From an uncultured Collinsella sp. (lineage in GTDB: Bacteria > Actinomycetota > Coriobacteriia > Coriobacteriales > Coriobacteriaceae): a DNA stretch of 64,000 nucleotides. Made by a program: the position numbers and the translations under genes. Below are positions 42,356-50,277 of this stretch, in pieces. The notes below the pieces were generated by a model. The model saw only the letters and a list, made by a program, of their open reading frames with translations, did not search any database and was not told where the DNA came from. The stretch lies in assembly GCA_958450865.1 (NCBI GenBank), contig CAUDNY010000003.1, positions 190,850 through 254,849 of the forward strand. Direction: 5' to 3'. Position 1 is the stretch's first letter. Every line of letters starts with the position of its first letter.

Positions 42356-43339
42356 TTAGTAGGAAAGCTTCCACATGTAGCGACGCATGGTCAGCGGGTG
42401 CTGACGGGCCTCGGCGATCTGGTTGCCGTACTCGCGCATAACGGCGAGGTGCAGCAGCGGGTTGAAGTAGGTGACGACGCTCGCGGGCACGGCGTCGGCC
42501 AGGCCGTAGTCCTTGGCGTCGATCAGAGCGACCTTGGCGCCCATGCGCTCAAGGAAGGTGAGGGCGCGGGCGTCCATCGGACGGGTGGCGCCATCGGACA
42601 TGAAGAAGACGTAGGGCTTACCCTCGGTGGAAACCTCGAACGGGCCGTGGAAGTACTCGCCGGTGTTGTAGGCGGCGGCGTCGATCCACTGCATCTCGGT
42701 GAACAGGAAGGCGGCGTGAGAATAAGCCATCTTCTCGGAGGCACCGGAAGCCATGAAGTAGATCATCTTGTCGTCCTTGAAGTCCTCGGCGAACTTCTTG
42801 GCGAGCTTCTTGCAGTGCTGAGCGGCGTTCTCGCAGAGATCAAAGACGTTGGTGAGGCCGGTGATCATGTCCTCGTAGTGGTCATAGCCCTCGGTCTGCT
42901 GAAGGATCTCGAGAGCAAGAGCGATGGCATAGCCGGGCTTCTCGCACTTGGCAGCGTAGTTGGCGTGGAAGCCGTGAACGATGACGTGGTCGGCATCGAC
43001 GGTCAGAGCGGAGCCAGCCTTGTTGGTGAGGGAGACGACCGGGCAGTTGTGCTTCTTGGCGGTCTTGTTGGCCTCGACGGTCTCGGGCGTGGAGCCACCG
43101 AGGGAGCAGGTGATCACGAAGGTGTGCTCGTTGACCCAGGAAGGCGTGTCGTAGTTGAACTCGTTAGCGGTGAAGATCTGAACGTTCAGCTTGTCCGTGT
43201 TGTTGGCCAGGAAGTACTTGGCGGGGTAAAGGTCGGACATGGAAGCGCCGCAGCCGACGAAGGCGACGCTGTGGATCTCGTGGTTGGACAGGACGTCAGC
43301 GACGATCTGCTTAGGGAGGTTAAGGTCGATCTCGTACAT
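42356..43339 (-). CDS. SIS-domain sugar-amine deglycase candidate (third)
   Basis: 327 residues from ATG 43339 (AAAGGA at good spacing; the upstream in-frame ATG abuts it). SIS motifs VGCGASMSDLYPAKYF, TCSLGGSTPETVEANK, and FMASGASEKMAYSHA; then AAYNTGEYFHGPFEVS. It ends LTMRRYMWKLSY, nearly the same as the fourth SIS protein. It is the distal gene of the second PTS operon (IIAB-IIC-IID-SIS). Its role, cleavage of an imported phosphorylated sugar-amine, is inferred from FrlB/GfrF. Confidence 0.82.
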   Translation of the reverse strand: MYEIDLNLPKQIVADVLSNHEIHSVAFVGCGASMSDLYPAKYFLANNTDKLNVQIFTANEFNYDTPSWVNEHTFVITCSLGGSTPETVEANKTAKKHNCPVVSLTNKAGSALTVDADHVIVHGFHANYAAKCEKPGYAIALALEILQQTEGYDHYEDMITGLTNVFDLCENAAQHCKKLAKKFAEDFKDDKMIYFMASGASEKMAYSHAAFLFTEMQWIDAAAYNTGEYFHGPFEVSTEGKPYVFFMSDGATRPMDARALTFLERMGAKVALIDAKDYGLADAVPASVVTYFNPLLHLAVMREYGNQIAEARQHPLTMRRYMWKLSY

Positions 43340-43431
43340 CTGACACATTCCTTTCGATTTTTTGCGGCGCCACATTGCCGGACGCACGCAGGGTTACCGT
43401 AATTTGGACCGAGTCGCCGGCCCGTTGAGGA

Positions 43432-43459
43432 TGCGACAAAGGGACTGTCCCTTTGACAC
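43432..43459. repeat. GGGACTGTCCC palindrome
   Basis: TGCGACAAAGGGAC and GTCCCTTTGACACA pair with few mismatches between IID and the third SIS gene. Related in loop sequence to the GGGACAGG hairpins. Confidence 0.6.
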
Positions 43460-43477
43460 ATTTGGGGATGGAAGCCT

Positions 43478-43503
43478 GCCTGGGGTATGGGATGCCAGGC
43501 AGG
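43478..43503 (-). terminator. Intercistronic hairpin after IID
   Basis: GCCTGCCTGG and CCAGGCAGGC (10-bp stem) lie between IID and the third SIS gene. There is no clear T-run; it may dampen downstream expression. Confidence 0.45.
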
Positions 43504-43538
43504 CCCCCGGGGGAAAGCGGTTAGACGCTTGGTCGCGA

Positions 43539-44372
43539 CTAGGCCAGGATGCCGGCCGCGGAGAGGGCGATGCCGCCCACGATGGCGATCACGAGAAGCC
43601 AACCGGTGTTGACGTTCTTCTTGATGAGCCAGTACATAAGGCCGGTGAGGCCAAGGGAGATCATCTGGGGCATCATGCCGTCCAGGATGTCCTGGATCAC
43701 GACGGTGCCCTCAGCGAACTGCAGCGGGGTGGTGGCGCCGATCAGTGTGGCGATCATGCCGCCCACGGACATAAGACCCACGATGCCGCAGACATACATG
43801 AGCTTCTCCATGAGGTCGCCGCCCTGAAGCTTGCTCAGGTACTCGTGGCCGCCCTGATAGCCCATCTTGGCTGCGAACCAAGTGATCAGCACGGAGGGGA
43901 CGATGGAGATGAGCATGGCCAGGATCGGGCCCATGATGGAGCCCTGCTGAGCCAGCTGAACGCCCAGACCAAAGGCGATAACGCGGATGGTGCCTTGGAA
44001 GAAGGAGTCACCGATGCCGGAAAGCGGACCCATGAGGGAGGTCTTGACCGCGTTGATCGAATCGGGGTCGAAGTTCTCGGGATCCTTGGCGTACTCCTCC
44101 TCCATGGAGGCGGAGAGGCCCAGGATGAAAGCGCTCGTCTGCGGGGTGCAGTTGTAGAACGCCATGTGACGGTGGTAAGCCTCTTTCTTAGCAGCGAGCT
44201 GCTTGGGGTCGGACTCATCCGGATAGAGGCGATCGAGCGTGGGGACCATGCCGTAGAGGAAGCCCATGTTCATCTGACGCTCGTAGTTCCAAGAGGCCTG
44301 GATGGCCCAGGAGCGCCAGAAGAACTGGCTGACCTTCTTGTTCAGGGACACGTCCTTGGTTGCGGTTGCCAT
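43539..44372 (-). CDS. PTS mannose-family IID component (second system)
   Basis: 277 residues from ATG 44372 (AGGAGG upstream). FFWRSWAIQASWNYERQMNMGFLYGM, then LMGPLSGIGDSFFQGTIRV, and C-terminal membrane segments. Complete EIID. It follows IIC by 13 bases. Confidence 0.93.
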   Translation of the reverse strand: MATATKDVSLNKKVSQFFWRSWAIQASWNYERQMNMGFLYGMVPTLDRLYPDESDPKQLAAKKEAYHRHMAFYNCTPQTSAFILGLSASMEEEYAKDPENFDPDSINAVKTSLMGPLSGIGDSFFQGTIRVIAFGLGVQLAQQGSIMGPILAMLISIVPSVLITWFAAKMGYQGGHEYLSKLQGGDLMEKLMYVCGIVGLMSVGGMIATLIGATTPLQFAEGTVVIQDILDGMMPQMISLGLTGLMYWLIKKNVNTGWLLVIAIVGGIALSAAGILA

Positions 44373-44385
44373 AGTGTGTTCCTCC

Positions 44386-45180
44386 TTAGTCTTCGTCGTC
44401 TTCGAGCGGATCGTAGTCGGAATCGACACCGGCGGCTGCATGGGAACCGTTGAACTTGAAGCCCATGAAGACGACAGCCAGGCACACACCGATCAGAGCG
44501 ACCGCGATGACGGACAGGTTGAGGTAAGCGGCGAGCAGGAAACCGATGAACAGGAACGGAGTCATACCCTTCTTGATCATCATGGTGAGCAGCAGGGCCA
44601 AGCCGTAGGCGGTCATGATCTTGGTCGAAACGTTAAGACCGGTGGACAGCCACTCGGGAACCATGTTGACGATGGCCTGAACCAGGTCGGTGCCAACAAA
44701 GACGGCGAGGAAGATCGGCAGGAAGTACATGATGGCGTACAGACCGGAGCCGGCGCAGATGTGCATACGGTAGGCGGTCTTGAAGTTACCGTTATCGATC
44801 GCGTTATCGGCCACATGGGTGAGGGCGGCGATGATGGAACGGAACACGATGCCGAGGAGCTGACCCAGGACGGCGACCGGGATGGCGATCGTCATGGCGG
44901 TCTCGGCGGAAGCATCGGTCAGGCACGCGAAGGCAGCGGCCACGATACCGCCCAGGACCATATCGGGCGGAACGGCGGCGCCGACCTGCACCAGGCCCAT
45001 GGACACGAGCTCGACGGCGGCACCGACGGCAAGGCCGGTGGGCACATCGCCCAGCAGCAGACCGACGAGCGTAGCGCCAACGAGGGGCTGCTCGAAGTTA
45101 AGACGACCGAGCAGGCGGGAGTCCCACATGCAGAACACGCCGACGAGGCCGACGAGCACCGCACTGATGAACGTATTCAT
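44386..45180 (-). CDS. PTS mannose-family IIC component (second system)
   Basis: 264 residues, multiple membrane segments. LLGRLNFEQPLVGATLVGLLLGDVPTGLAVGA and QVGAAVPPDM are typical of EIIC. An acidic C-terminus (DYDPLEDDED) is cytosolic, as in the first system. It forms the channel with IID. Confidence 0.93.
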   Translation of the reverse strand: MNTFISAVLVGLVGVFCMWDSRLLGRLNFEQPLVGATLVGLLLGDVPTGLAVGAAVELVSMGLVQVGAAVPPDMVLGGIVAAAFACLTDASAETAMTIAIPVAVLGQLLGIVFRSIIAALTHVADNAIDNGNFKTAYRMHICAGSGLYAIMYFLPIFLAVFVGTDLVQAIVNMVPEWLSTGLNVSTKIMTAYGLALLLTMMIKKGMTPFLFIGFLLAAYLNLSVIAVALIGVCLAVVFMGFKFNGSHAAAGVDSDYDPLEDDED

Positions 45181-45216
45181 ACCCTTCTCCTTTCAGTCAG
45201 GCAAATGCCTGGTTGA

Positions 45217-46140
45217 TTACAGCTTGGCGTCGATGTCGACGCTCTGATACGTAGGGGTCTGCTGGACGTAGAGCTTGATGCCCATGTCGAGCAGCTGGTT
45301 GACGTCGGCCTTCTGGGTGGCGTCGAGGAAGACGGAGCTGTCCTTGCCGCCGACCTGCTCGGCACCGTCGTGGTTGGCGGTGGCGCCCAGGTTGATGGCG
45401 TCGAGCTTGTAGCCCTGGCAGAACTGCAGCATCTCGGCCGTGTTGCCAAAGACGAACATGACGCGCTCGCCGAGGGTGTTGAGCTTGTCCATCTTGGCGA
45501 GGGCACGCTCGACGGTGAAGACGTTCAGGCGCACGCCCTGGGGCTTGGCCAGCTTAAGAGCGCCCTTCTTGATGTCATCGTTGGCGGCAGCGTTGTCGAC
45601 GACGATGATGCGCTCGGCCTGGACCTTGGTGGTCCAGGTAAAGACGACCTGGCCGTGCAGCAGACGGTAGTCAAGACGTGCGAGGACGATCTTGGCGGGA
45701 CCGGAGCTGTGACGGGACGCCTTAGCCTTCTTGGCGGGAGCCGCGGCGACCTCGACCGGTGCGTTGGGGTTGGTCAGACCGGTGCGGGCCTCGTTGATGA
45801 GGGCCGCGAGCTCGGCGCCCTTGACGGGGGCGGGGCTCATAGCGAGCGTGAGCGCCAGCGGGATGTTGAAACCGCTGACAACCGTGAACTTCGTGCCGTT
45901 CTTGGAAAGCTCGACCATGTTGTTGTTGACCGAGCTACCGAGCATATCGGTTAGCACATACACGGTGTCGTCCGCGTTGAACGTGGCGATCATAGCCTCA
46001 ACCTTATTGGTGATGGGCTCCTTGTCGTCACGAGCAAGCGACACGACGTGGACGTTCGACACGTCGCCGAGAACCATCTCGAGCGTGTCTTTGGCGCCTG
46101 CGGCCAGGCCGCCATGAGATGCGAGAATGATCTGATTCAT
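45217..46140 (-). CDS. Fused PTS mannose-family IIAB protein (second system)
   Basis: 307 residues. IIA domain (1-125) with phosphoacceptor His9 in LASHGGLAAG; Ala/Pro/Lys linker (126-147); IIB domain with LDYRLLHGQVVFTW, the phosphorylated His near 162. The ManX-type fusion contrasts with the separate IIA and IIB of the first system. First gene of the operon IIAB-IIC-IID-SIS. AGGAGG precedes the start. TATAACG repeats upstream suggest GntR control. Confidence 0.93.
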   Translation of the reverse strand: MNQIILASHGGLAAGAKDTLEMVLGDVSNVHVVSLARDDKEPITNKVEAMIATFNADDTVYVLTDMLGSSVNNNMVELSKNGTKFTVVSGFNIPLALTLAMSPAPVKGAELAALINEARTGLTNPNAPVEVAAAPAKKAKASRHSSGPAKIVLARLDYRLLHGQVVFTWTTKVQAERIIVVDNAAANDDIKKGALKLAKPQGVRLNVFTVERALAKMDKLNTLGERVMFVFGNTAEMLQFCQGYKLDAINLGATANHDGAEQVGGKDSSVFLDATQKADVNQLLDMGIKLYVQQTPTYQSVDIDAKL

Positions 46141-46156
46141 CTTGCCTCCTCCTTTT

Positions 46157-46190
46157 CGTTATGGTCATTATAACGTCTTATACGTTGCTT
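46157..46190. promoter_or_regulatory. TATAACG-type operator upstream of IIAB
   Basis: CGTTATGGTCATTATAACGTCTTATACG at 46157-46184 contains a TATAACG-TC-TTATACG direct repeat and a minus-strand TATAAT that could be the -10 of the operon. Confidence 0.45.
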
Positions 46191-46323
46191 ATATTGCTAA
46201 TTAGTATAAAGACCGTTCGCGGGTGAAAATCGACCGTTGACGGGTTTAACGTACTTGAAACGTTGGAGCCGAGCAGGCCAGCGCTGGCTGGATAACCCCA
46301 GGTCAACCGCCGCGCGCAATCCC

Positions 46324-47406
46324 CTATCGCACGAAGTACCAGGGGCTTTCCTGCACGGTGGGCTCCAGTGCAATGCCCGTGCGCTCGCGGAACAGATCCA
46401 TGTCCTGCGATTTCTCCGTCCACCACGCGTTGGGCTTAAAGGTCATGCTCTCAACGACATGACCGACAAACACACTGTTGCGCAGCTTGGAGAAGTCGGT
46501 GTTCATGATCAGGATGGACGCGAGCACCAAAACGATGCCCAGGACTTTGATCGCGCCGGCCGGCTCGGCATAGACACCAATGCCGACCAGAACGGTCGCC
46601 ACGGTTTCGAACGAAGCCACGACTGGCACCTTCGACGTCTCAAGATCCATCGAAAGGCCCTGCATATAGAAGATGTACGCAAGAGCCGTCGGAATAAAGC
46701 CAAAGCCCGCGAACAGCAGAATGAGCTGCGGGGACATTGCCGCGGCCATATCGGACCACGGAGCCGAAAGCACTGCCATAAAGCATCCGCCAAAGACAAA
46801 GCCCCAAAACGTCACCGCCAGCGGGTGCAGCGTCTTGGTGGCCATGCGGCTGAACACCGCCAGCAGCGCACCGCAAAGGCCTGCAATCACACCCGACGCG
46901 ACGCCCCAAGCCGAGAAATGGAAACCGGACAGGTCGCCACTCGTCACCGCGAGCACACAACCCACAATGTTAAAGACGATGGCGACGAGCTTGTTGGGGG
47001 TCACGTCCTCGCGATAAAGCACGCGGCCGAACATGACGCCAAACACCGGCGAGGTGTAGAGCAGCACCGAGGCCGTGGACATGCCCACCTCGCCCATGCA
47101 CTCGTAATAGCAGGTGTTGGCGACGGCTAAACCGACGATACCGACAAGCGCGCAGGGAACAAGCTCTTTAGGGCTTGCCTTGAACAGCGTCATGGGACCC
47201 GAGGCTTTTCCCTCACGAGCACCTCCCTGGCAACCCATAAATGCCAAAACCGGAGCCATTAAGACGGCACCCGACAACAGACGAAAGGCCGCCATGCTCT
47301 GAGACGAAACGCCCAGGGCCGATATTCCGTTAACAAAGATTCCGATGGTGCCCCACATAAGCGCGGCGATCAGCACCAGCACATAGCCCACATTACTTCT
47401 CTTCAA
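46324..47406 (-). CDS. EamA/DMT-superfamily transporter with C-terminal tail
   Basis: About 360 residues. I place the start at TTG 47406, with GAGGAGG five bases upstream; the in-frame ATG at 47442 lacks a ribosome site and lies against the operator. Ten membrane segments in two EamA repeats (LVLIAALMWGTIGIFVNG; LPTALAYIFYMQGLSM-like). A 45-residue hydrophilic tail is unusual for the family. Shared TATAACG sites suggest co-regulation with the PTS operon; it could export a product of sugar-amine breakdown, for example an amino acid. That role is inferred. Confidence 0.82.
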   Translation of the reverse strand: MKRSNVGYVLVLIAALMWGTIGIFVNGISALGVSSQSMAAFRLLSGAVLMAPVLAFMGCQGGAREGKASGPMTLFKASPKELVPCALVGIVGLAVANTCYYECMGEVGMSTASVLLYTSPVFGVMFGRVLYREDVTPNKLVAIVFNIVGCVLAVTSGDLSGFHFSAWGVASGVIAGLCGALLAVFSRMATKTLHPLAVTFWGFVFGGCFMAVLSAPWSDMAAAMSPQLILLFAGFGFIPTALAYIFYMQGLSMDLETSKVPVVASFETVATVLVGIGVYAEPAGAIKVLGIVLVLASILIMNTDFSKLRNSVFVGHVVESMTFKPNAWWTEKSQDMDLFRERTGIALEPTVQESPWYFVR

Positions 47407-47446
47407 CGCAGCCTCCTCGGTATTATTTCCAATATGTTTCATGCTA

Positions 47447-47462
47447 CGTTATAGTCGTTATA
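47447..47462. promoter_or_regulatory. TATAACG direct repeat upstream of DMT gene
   Basis: On the minus strand TATAACG-AC-TATAACG, a perfect 7-bp direct repeat with a 2-base spacer. TTGATA just upstream may be the -35. Confidence 0.5.
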
Positions 47463-47563
47463 TACATTTATCAAGACACAAATCGGCGAACGGGAAATCT
47501 CTTGAAACAAGGAGTGTCCCAAACTGCCAGCAGAAAGGGAACGTCCCCAAGTGCCGCTCTAGC

Positions 47564-47630
47564 AGTTGCGGTGAAATAGTTCTCAAATAGAGGCCTCACA
47601 CCCCCAAACAGGAACTATTCCACCGCAACT
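47564..47630. repeat. 67-bp inverted repeat
   Basis: AGTTGCGGTGAAATAGTTC (47564-47582) is inverted as GAACTATTCCACCGCAACT (47612-47630) with one mismatch. It lies between the fourth SIS gene and the DMT promoter region. Confidence 0.8.
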
Positions 47631-47666
47631 TATGAGGGATATTGGGCTGTTAGGCCACTCTATCCC

Positions 47667-48659
47667 TTAGTAATCAAGCTTCCACATGTAGCGGCGCGTC
47701 ATGTAGTCCTTGTGGGTGACGGCAGAGAGCGCGCGCATGTAGACGTTGTTGAGGATCGGGGCGAAGATCAGGTGGTTGAAGTACTCGCTCACGCTGTCCT
47801 TGATGTCGTTGAGGCCGAGCTCCTTGGCGTCGAGCTGGTAGACGCGCTCGCCACCGTACTGGTTGACGAAGCGGATGCCGCGCTCGTCGTTGCAGCGGCT
47901 ACGGCCGACGCTGATGAGCTGGAACAGCGAGGTGCGCTTGTCCAGGATCTCGAAGGGGCCGTGGAAGAAGTCGCAGGTGTTGATGGTGCAGGAGTCGATC
48001 TGCAGCATCTCCTGCACGTTGCAGATGCTAAAGACGTAGGCGGCACCAAAAAGCGGGCCCTGAGCCATGACGTTGATGCAGGGCTTGTCGGCGTTCTGCT
48101 CGGCCCACTTGGCAGCAAGCGGACGGGTGTACTCGACGGCCTTTCGATAGATGGGGTCGACCAAGTCGAAAGCGGCCATAGCGGTCTCGTACTCGGCATA
48201 GCCCTCAGTCTGCTGCGTAAGCTCCATGGCGATCATGGTCACGACGGCGGAGTTGGTACGACCCATGCAGGACTCGTCGACGGCCAGGCTGTCGTACTGG
48301 ATCTTGTAGTCGCAGACCTCGGTGAGGCCGGACTCGTCAACATAGATGGCGATGGTGCTGGCGCCGTGGTCCTTGGCGACCTGGGCGGCGACGATGGTCT
48401 CCTTGGTGCCGCGCATGGACACGACGACGGCCAGGGTGTTCTCGTTGACGTAGGCAGGGGTTGCGTGCACGAACTCGTTGCTGGTGTAGCTGGAACTCAC
48501 GACCTGCGTGGCCTCGTGCTCCATAAAGTACTGGGCAGGATAGTTGCCGCCGTTGGATCCACCGGCGCCAATCCACACGACGCGCTTGATGCCGCCCTTG
48601 TCTGCCTTGTCAGCCAAAACCTGGGAGACGACATCCTTAACCTGTTCCTGAGTAGTCAT
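47667..48659 (-). CDS. SIS-domain sugar-amine deglycase candidate (fourth)
   Basis: 330 residues. WIGAGGSNGGNYPAQYFM and SMRGTKETIVAAQVAK replace the more usual G-S-T-x-E motif of the other copies (MRGTKET instead of SGNTQE-like). Second half: MAQGPLFGAAYVFS, TCDFFHGPFEIL. It ends MTRRYMWKLDY. Divergent from a GntR gene (48866-49588) with shared upstream sequence. A distinct substrate is likely, given the changed phosphate-binding loop. Confidence 0.78.
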   Translation of the reverse strand: MTTQEQVKDVVSQVLADKADKGGIKRVVWIGAGGSNGGNYPAQYFMEHEATQVVSSSYTSNEFVHATPAYVNENTLAVVVSMRGTKETIVAAQVAKDHGASTIAIYVDESGLTEVCDYKIQYDSLAVDESCMGRTNSAVVTMIAMELTQQTEGYAEYETAMAAFDLVDPIYRKAVEYTRPLAAKWAEQNADKPCINVMAQGPLFGAAYVFSICNVQEMLQIDSCTINTCDFFHGPFEILDKRTSLFQLISVGRSRCNDERGIRFVNQYGGERVYQLDAKELGLNDIKDSVSEYFNHLIFAPILNNVYMRALSAVTHKDYMTRRYMWKLDY

Positions 48660-48698
48660 CGCGCATCAGCCTTTCTTCTCGTTTGATGCTCATCACAG

Positions 48699-48745
48699 GC
48701 ATACAAGTTACATACATGTTTTAGTTATGTCGACTAGTTGTATGC
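48699..48745. promoter_or_regulatory. GCATACAA/TTGTATGC inverted repeat
   Basis: GCATACAA (48699-48706) and TTGTATGC (48738-48745) are exact inverted repeats in the divergent promoter region of the fourth SIS gene and the fourth GntR gene, a likely operator. Confidence 0.5.
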
Positions 48746-48865
48746 TATATTTGTCTTAGAAATTTTGCTGGTAAGGTTTTCGGCAATCCATTACCAGCGG
48801 TTTTGTTGTCATGTTGGATACATGCTTGGTTCGGTAAGCATACAGGTTAGATACAGGTTGATCGA

Positions 48866-49588
48866 ATGAGCACTTCGTCGAAAAAGAACTTGGCCCAATA
48901 CGAACGCTTGGCGGGTACGCTGCGCGACCGCATCGCCGCCGGCACCTACGCTCGTGGAGACAAGCTGCCGTCCGAGATGGAGCTCATGGACGAATCGGGC
49001 CTGTCGCGCAGCACCGTGCGCCACGCGCTTAAGGTGCTCGTCGATGAGGGCCTGGTTCGCACCGAGCGCGGGCGCGGTGCCTTTGTGGCCGACACGCCGG
49101 CGCTTCACGAGAACAACCTGGTGTTTTCGAGCTACACGGCACAGGTCCAGGACCAAGGCATGAAGCCCACCACGCGCACCGTGGACTCGGGCTTTGCCAA
49201 GGCCGCGGGCAATGTGGCCAAGTTCTTCGATGCCGCCGCGGGCAGCAAGCTCGTCAAACTTGTCCGCCTGCGCTACCTGGACGACGCGCCGCTGTGCCTG
49301 GAGACCACCTACCTGCCGCCAAGCTTCGAGACGCTCATCGATCGCGATATCAACGGTTCGCTCTACGCCACGCTGCGACAGGAGTTCCATCGCGCACCGG
49401 CGCAGGGGCATAAGACCTTTGAGGTGTGCTATGCCTCGCAAAACGAGGCGTTTTTGCTCAACGTCGAGCGCGGGCAGGCGCTGATCCTAATCACCGACTA
49501 CGTCTACGACACCGACGGCCGCCCGCTCCACGTCTCCAAGCGCATCCAACGAACCGACCGCGCCAAATACACCGAGCCCATCGGCTAA
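48866..49588 (+). CDS. GntR-family (HutC/UTRA) regulator (fourth)
   Basis: 240 residues. Winged helix DKLPSEMELMDESGLSRSTVRHALKVLVDEGLVRTERGRGAFV, then UTRA with VCYASQNEAFLLNVERGQALILI. Transcribed divergently from the fourth SIS gene, hence its presumed regulator. The stop codon lies at the edge of a hairpin repeat. Confidence 0.87.
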   Translation: MSTSSKKNLAQYERLAGTLRDRIAAGTYARGDKLPSEMELMDESGLSRSTVRHALKVLVDEGLVRTERGRGAFVADTPALHENNLVFSSYTAQVQDQGMKPTTRTVDSGFAKAAGNVAKFFDAAAGSKLVKLVRLRYLDDAPLCLETTYLPPSFETLIDRDINGSLYATLRQEFHRAPAQGHKTFEVCYASQNEAFLLNVERGQALILITDYVYDTDGRPLHVSKRIQRTDRAKYTEPIG

Positions 49589-49624
49589 CCTGCCAAAATA
49601 AACCTGTCCCTAAATGGTAGGTTT
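49587..49624. repeat. CCTGCCA / TGGTAGG hairpin between convergent genes
   Basis: AACCTGCCA and TGGTAGGTT pair around AAATAAACCTGTCCCTAAA. The last codons and stop of the GNAT gene lie within it, so the element has shaped that gene's C-terminus. Confidence 0.75.
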
Positions 49625-50200
49625 GGGGAGGTCGGGGAACCAGGTTGGTTTGGGTTGGTTGGGGACGCGTTCGGCCAGGACCAGCTCCATCCAGCACATG
49701 TCGTACCAGCGGCCGAACTTTTGGGCGCAGCGATCGAAGGCGCCCACCAGGCGATACCCCATATGGGCATGGAAGTCCTGGCTGTTGTGCGTCAGGTACT
49801 CGTCGTCCTTGTCGTGCGGCACGGCGATGAGGGCGCACATGTTGGTGATGCCCATCGCGACCAGGCACTGCTTGAGCGCATCGTGCAGCTTGCGGCCCAG
49901 CCCGCCATGGCGCACATCGCGTGCCAGGTAGATCGACGTCTCGACCGACCAGTCGTATGCCTCGCGGCTGTTAAGCGCGCTCACATAGGCATAGCCTACC
50001 GGACGCCCATCCAGCTCCATCACCAGATACGGATAGCGCTTGAGTGTACGCTCGATACGCCCGGTGAACTCCTCAACGCTCGGCACCTCGTATTCGCAGG
50101 TAATCGCCGTCTGGCGCACATATGGCTCATAGATGGCAAGCAACGCCGGCGCATCGTCGGGCGTCGCCAGGCGAATCGTCGGCTCGGACATCTCGGTCAT
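49610..50200 (-). CDS. GNAT-family N-acetyltransferase
   Basis: 196 residues from ATG 50200. IRLATPDDAPALLAIYEPYV, then VGYAYVSALNSREAYDWSVETSIYL, acetyl-CoA binding RHGGLGRKLHDAL, FHAHMGYRLVGAF and WYDMCWMEL: the phosphinothricin/MddA-like group. Substrate unknown. The C-terminal PKPTI is encoded inside a repeat hairpin. Confidence 0.85.
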   Translation of the reverse strand: MTEMSEPTIRLATPDDAPALLAIYEPYVRQTAITCEYEVPSVEEFTGRIERTLKRYPYLVMELDGRPVGYAYVSALNSREAYDWSVETSIYLARDVRHGGLGRKLHDALKQCLVAMGITNMCALIAVPHDKDDEYLTHNSQDFHAHMGYRLVGAFDRCAQKFGRWYDMCWMELVLAERVPNQPKPTWFPDLPKPTI

Positions 50201-50224
50201 ACAACCCTTCTCCCTCAAAAGCAA

Positions 50225-50262
50225 AGGCCGCCCTGCGCCAAACCCAGGCGTAGGACGGCCCT
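50225..50262 (-). terminator. Terminator after threonine aldolase gene
   Basis: GGCCGCCCTGCGCC and GGCGTAGGACGGCC pair with one mismatch; the minus strand continues with TTTGCTTTTG. Confidence 0.75.
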
Positions 50263-50277
50263 CGTCATTGCATCAAG

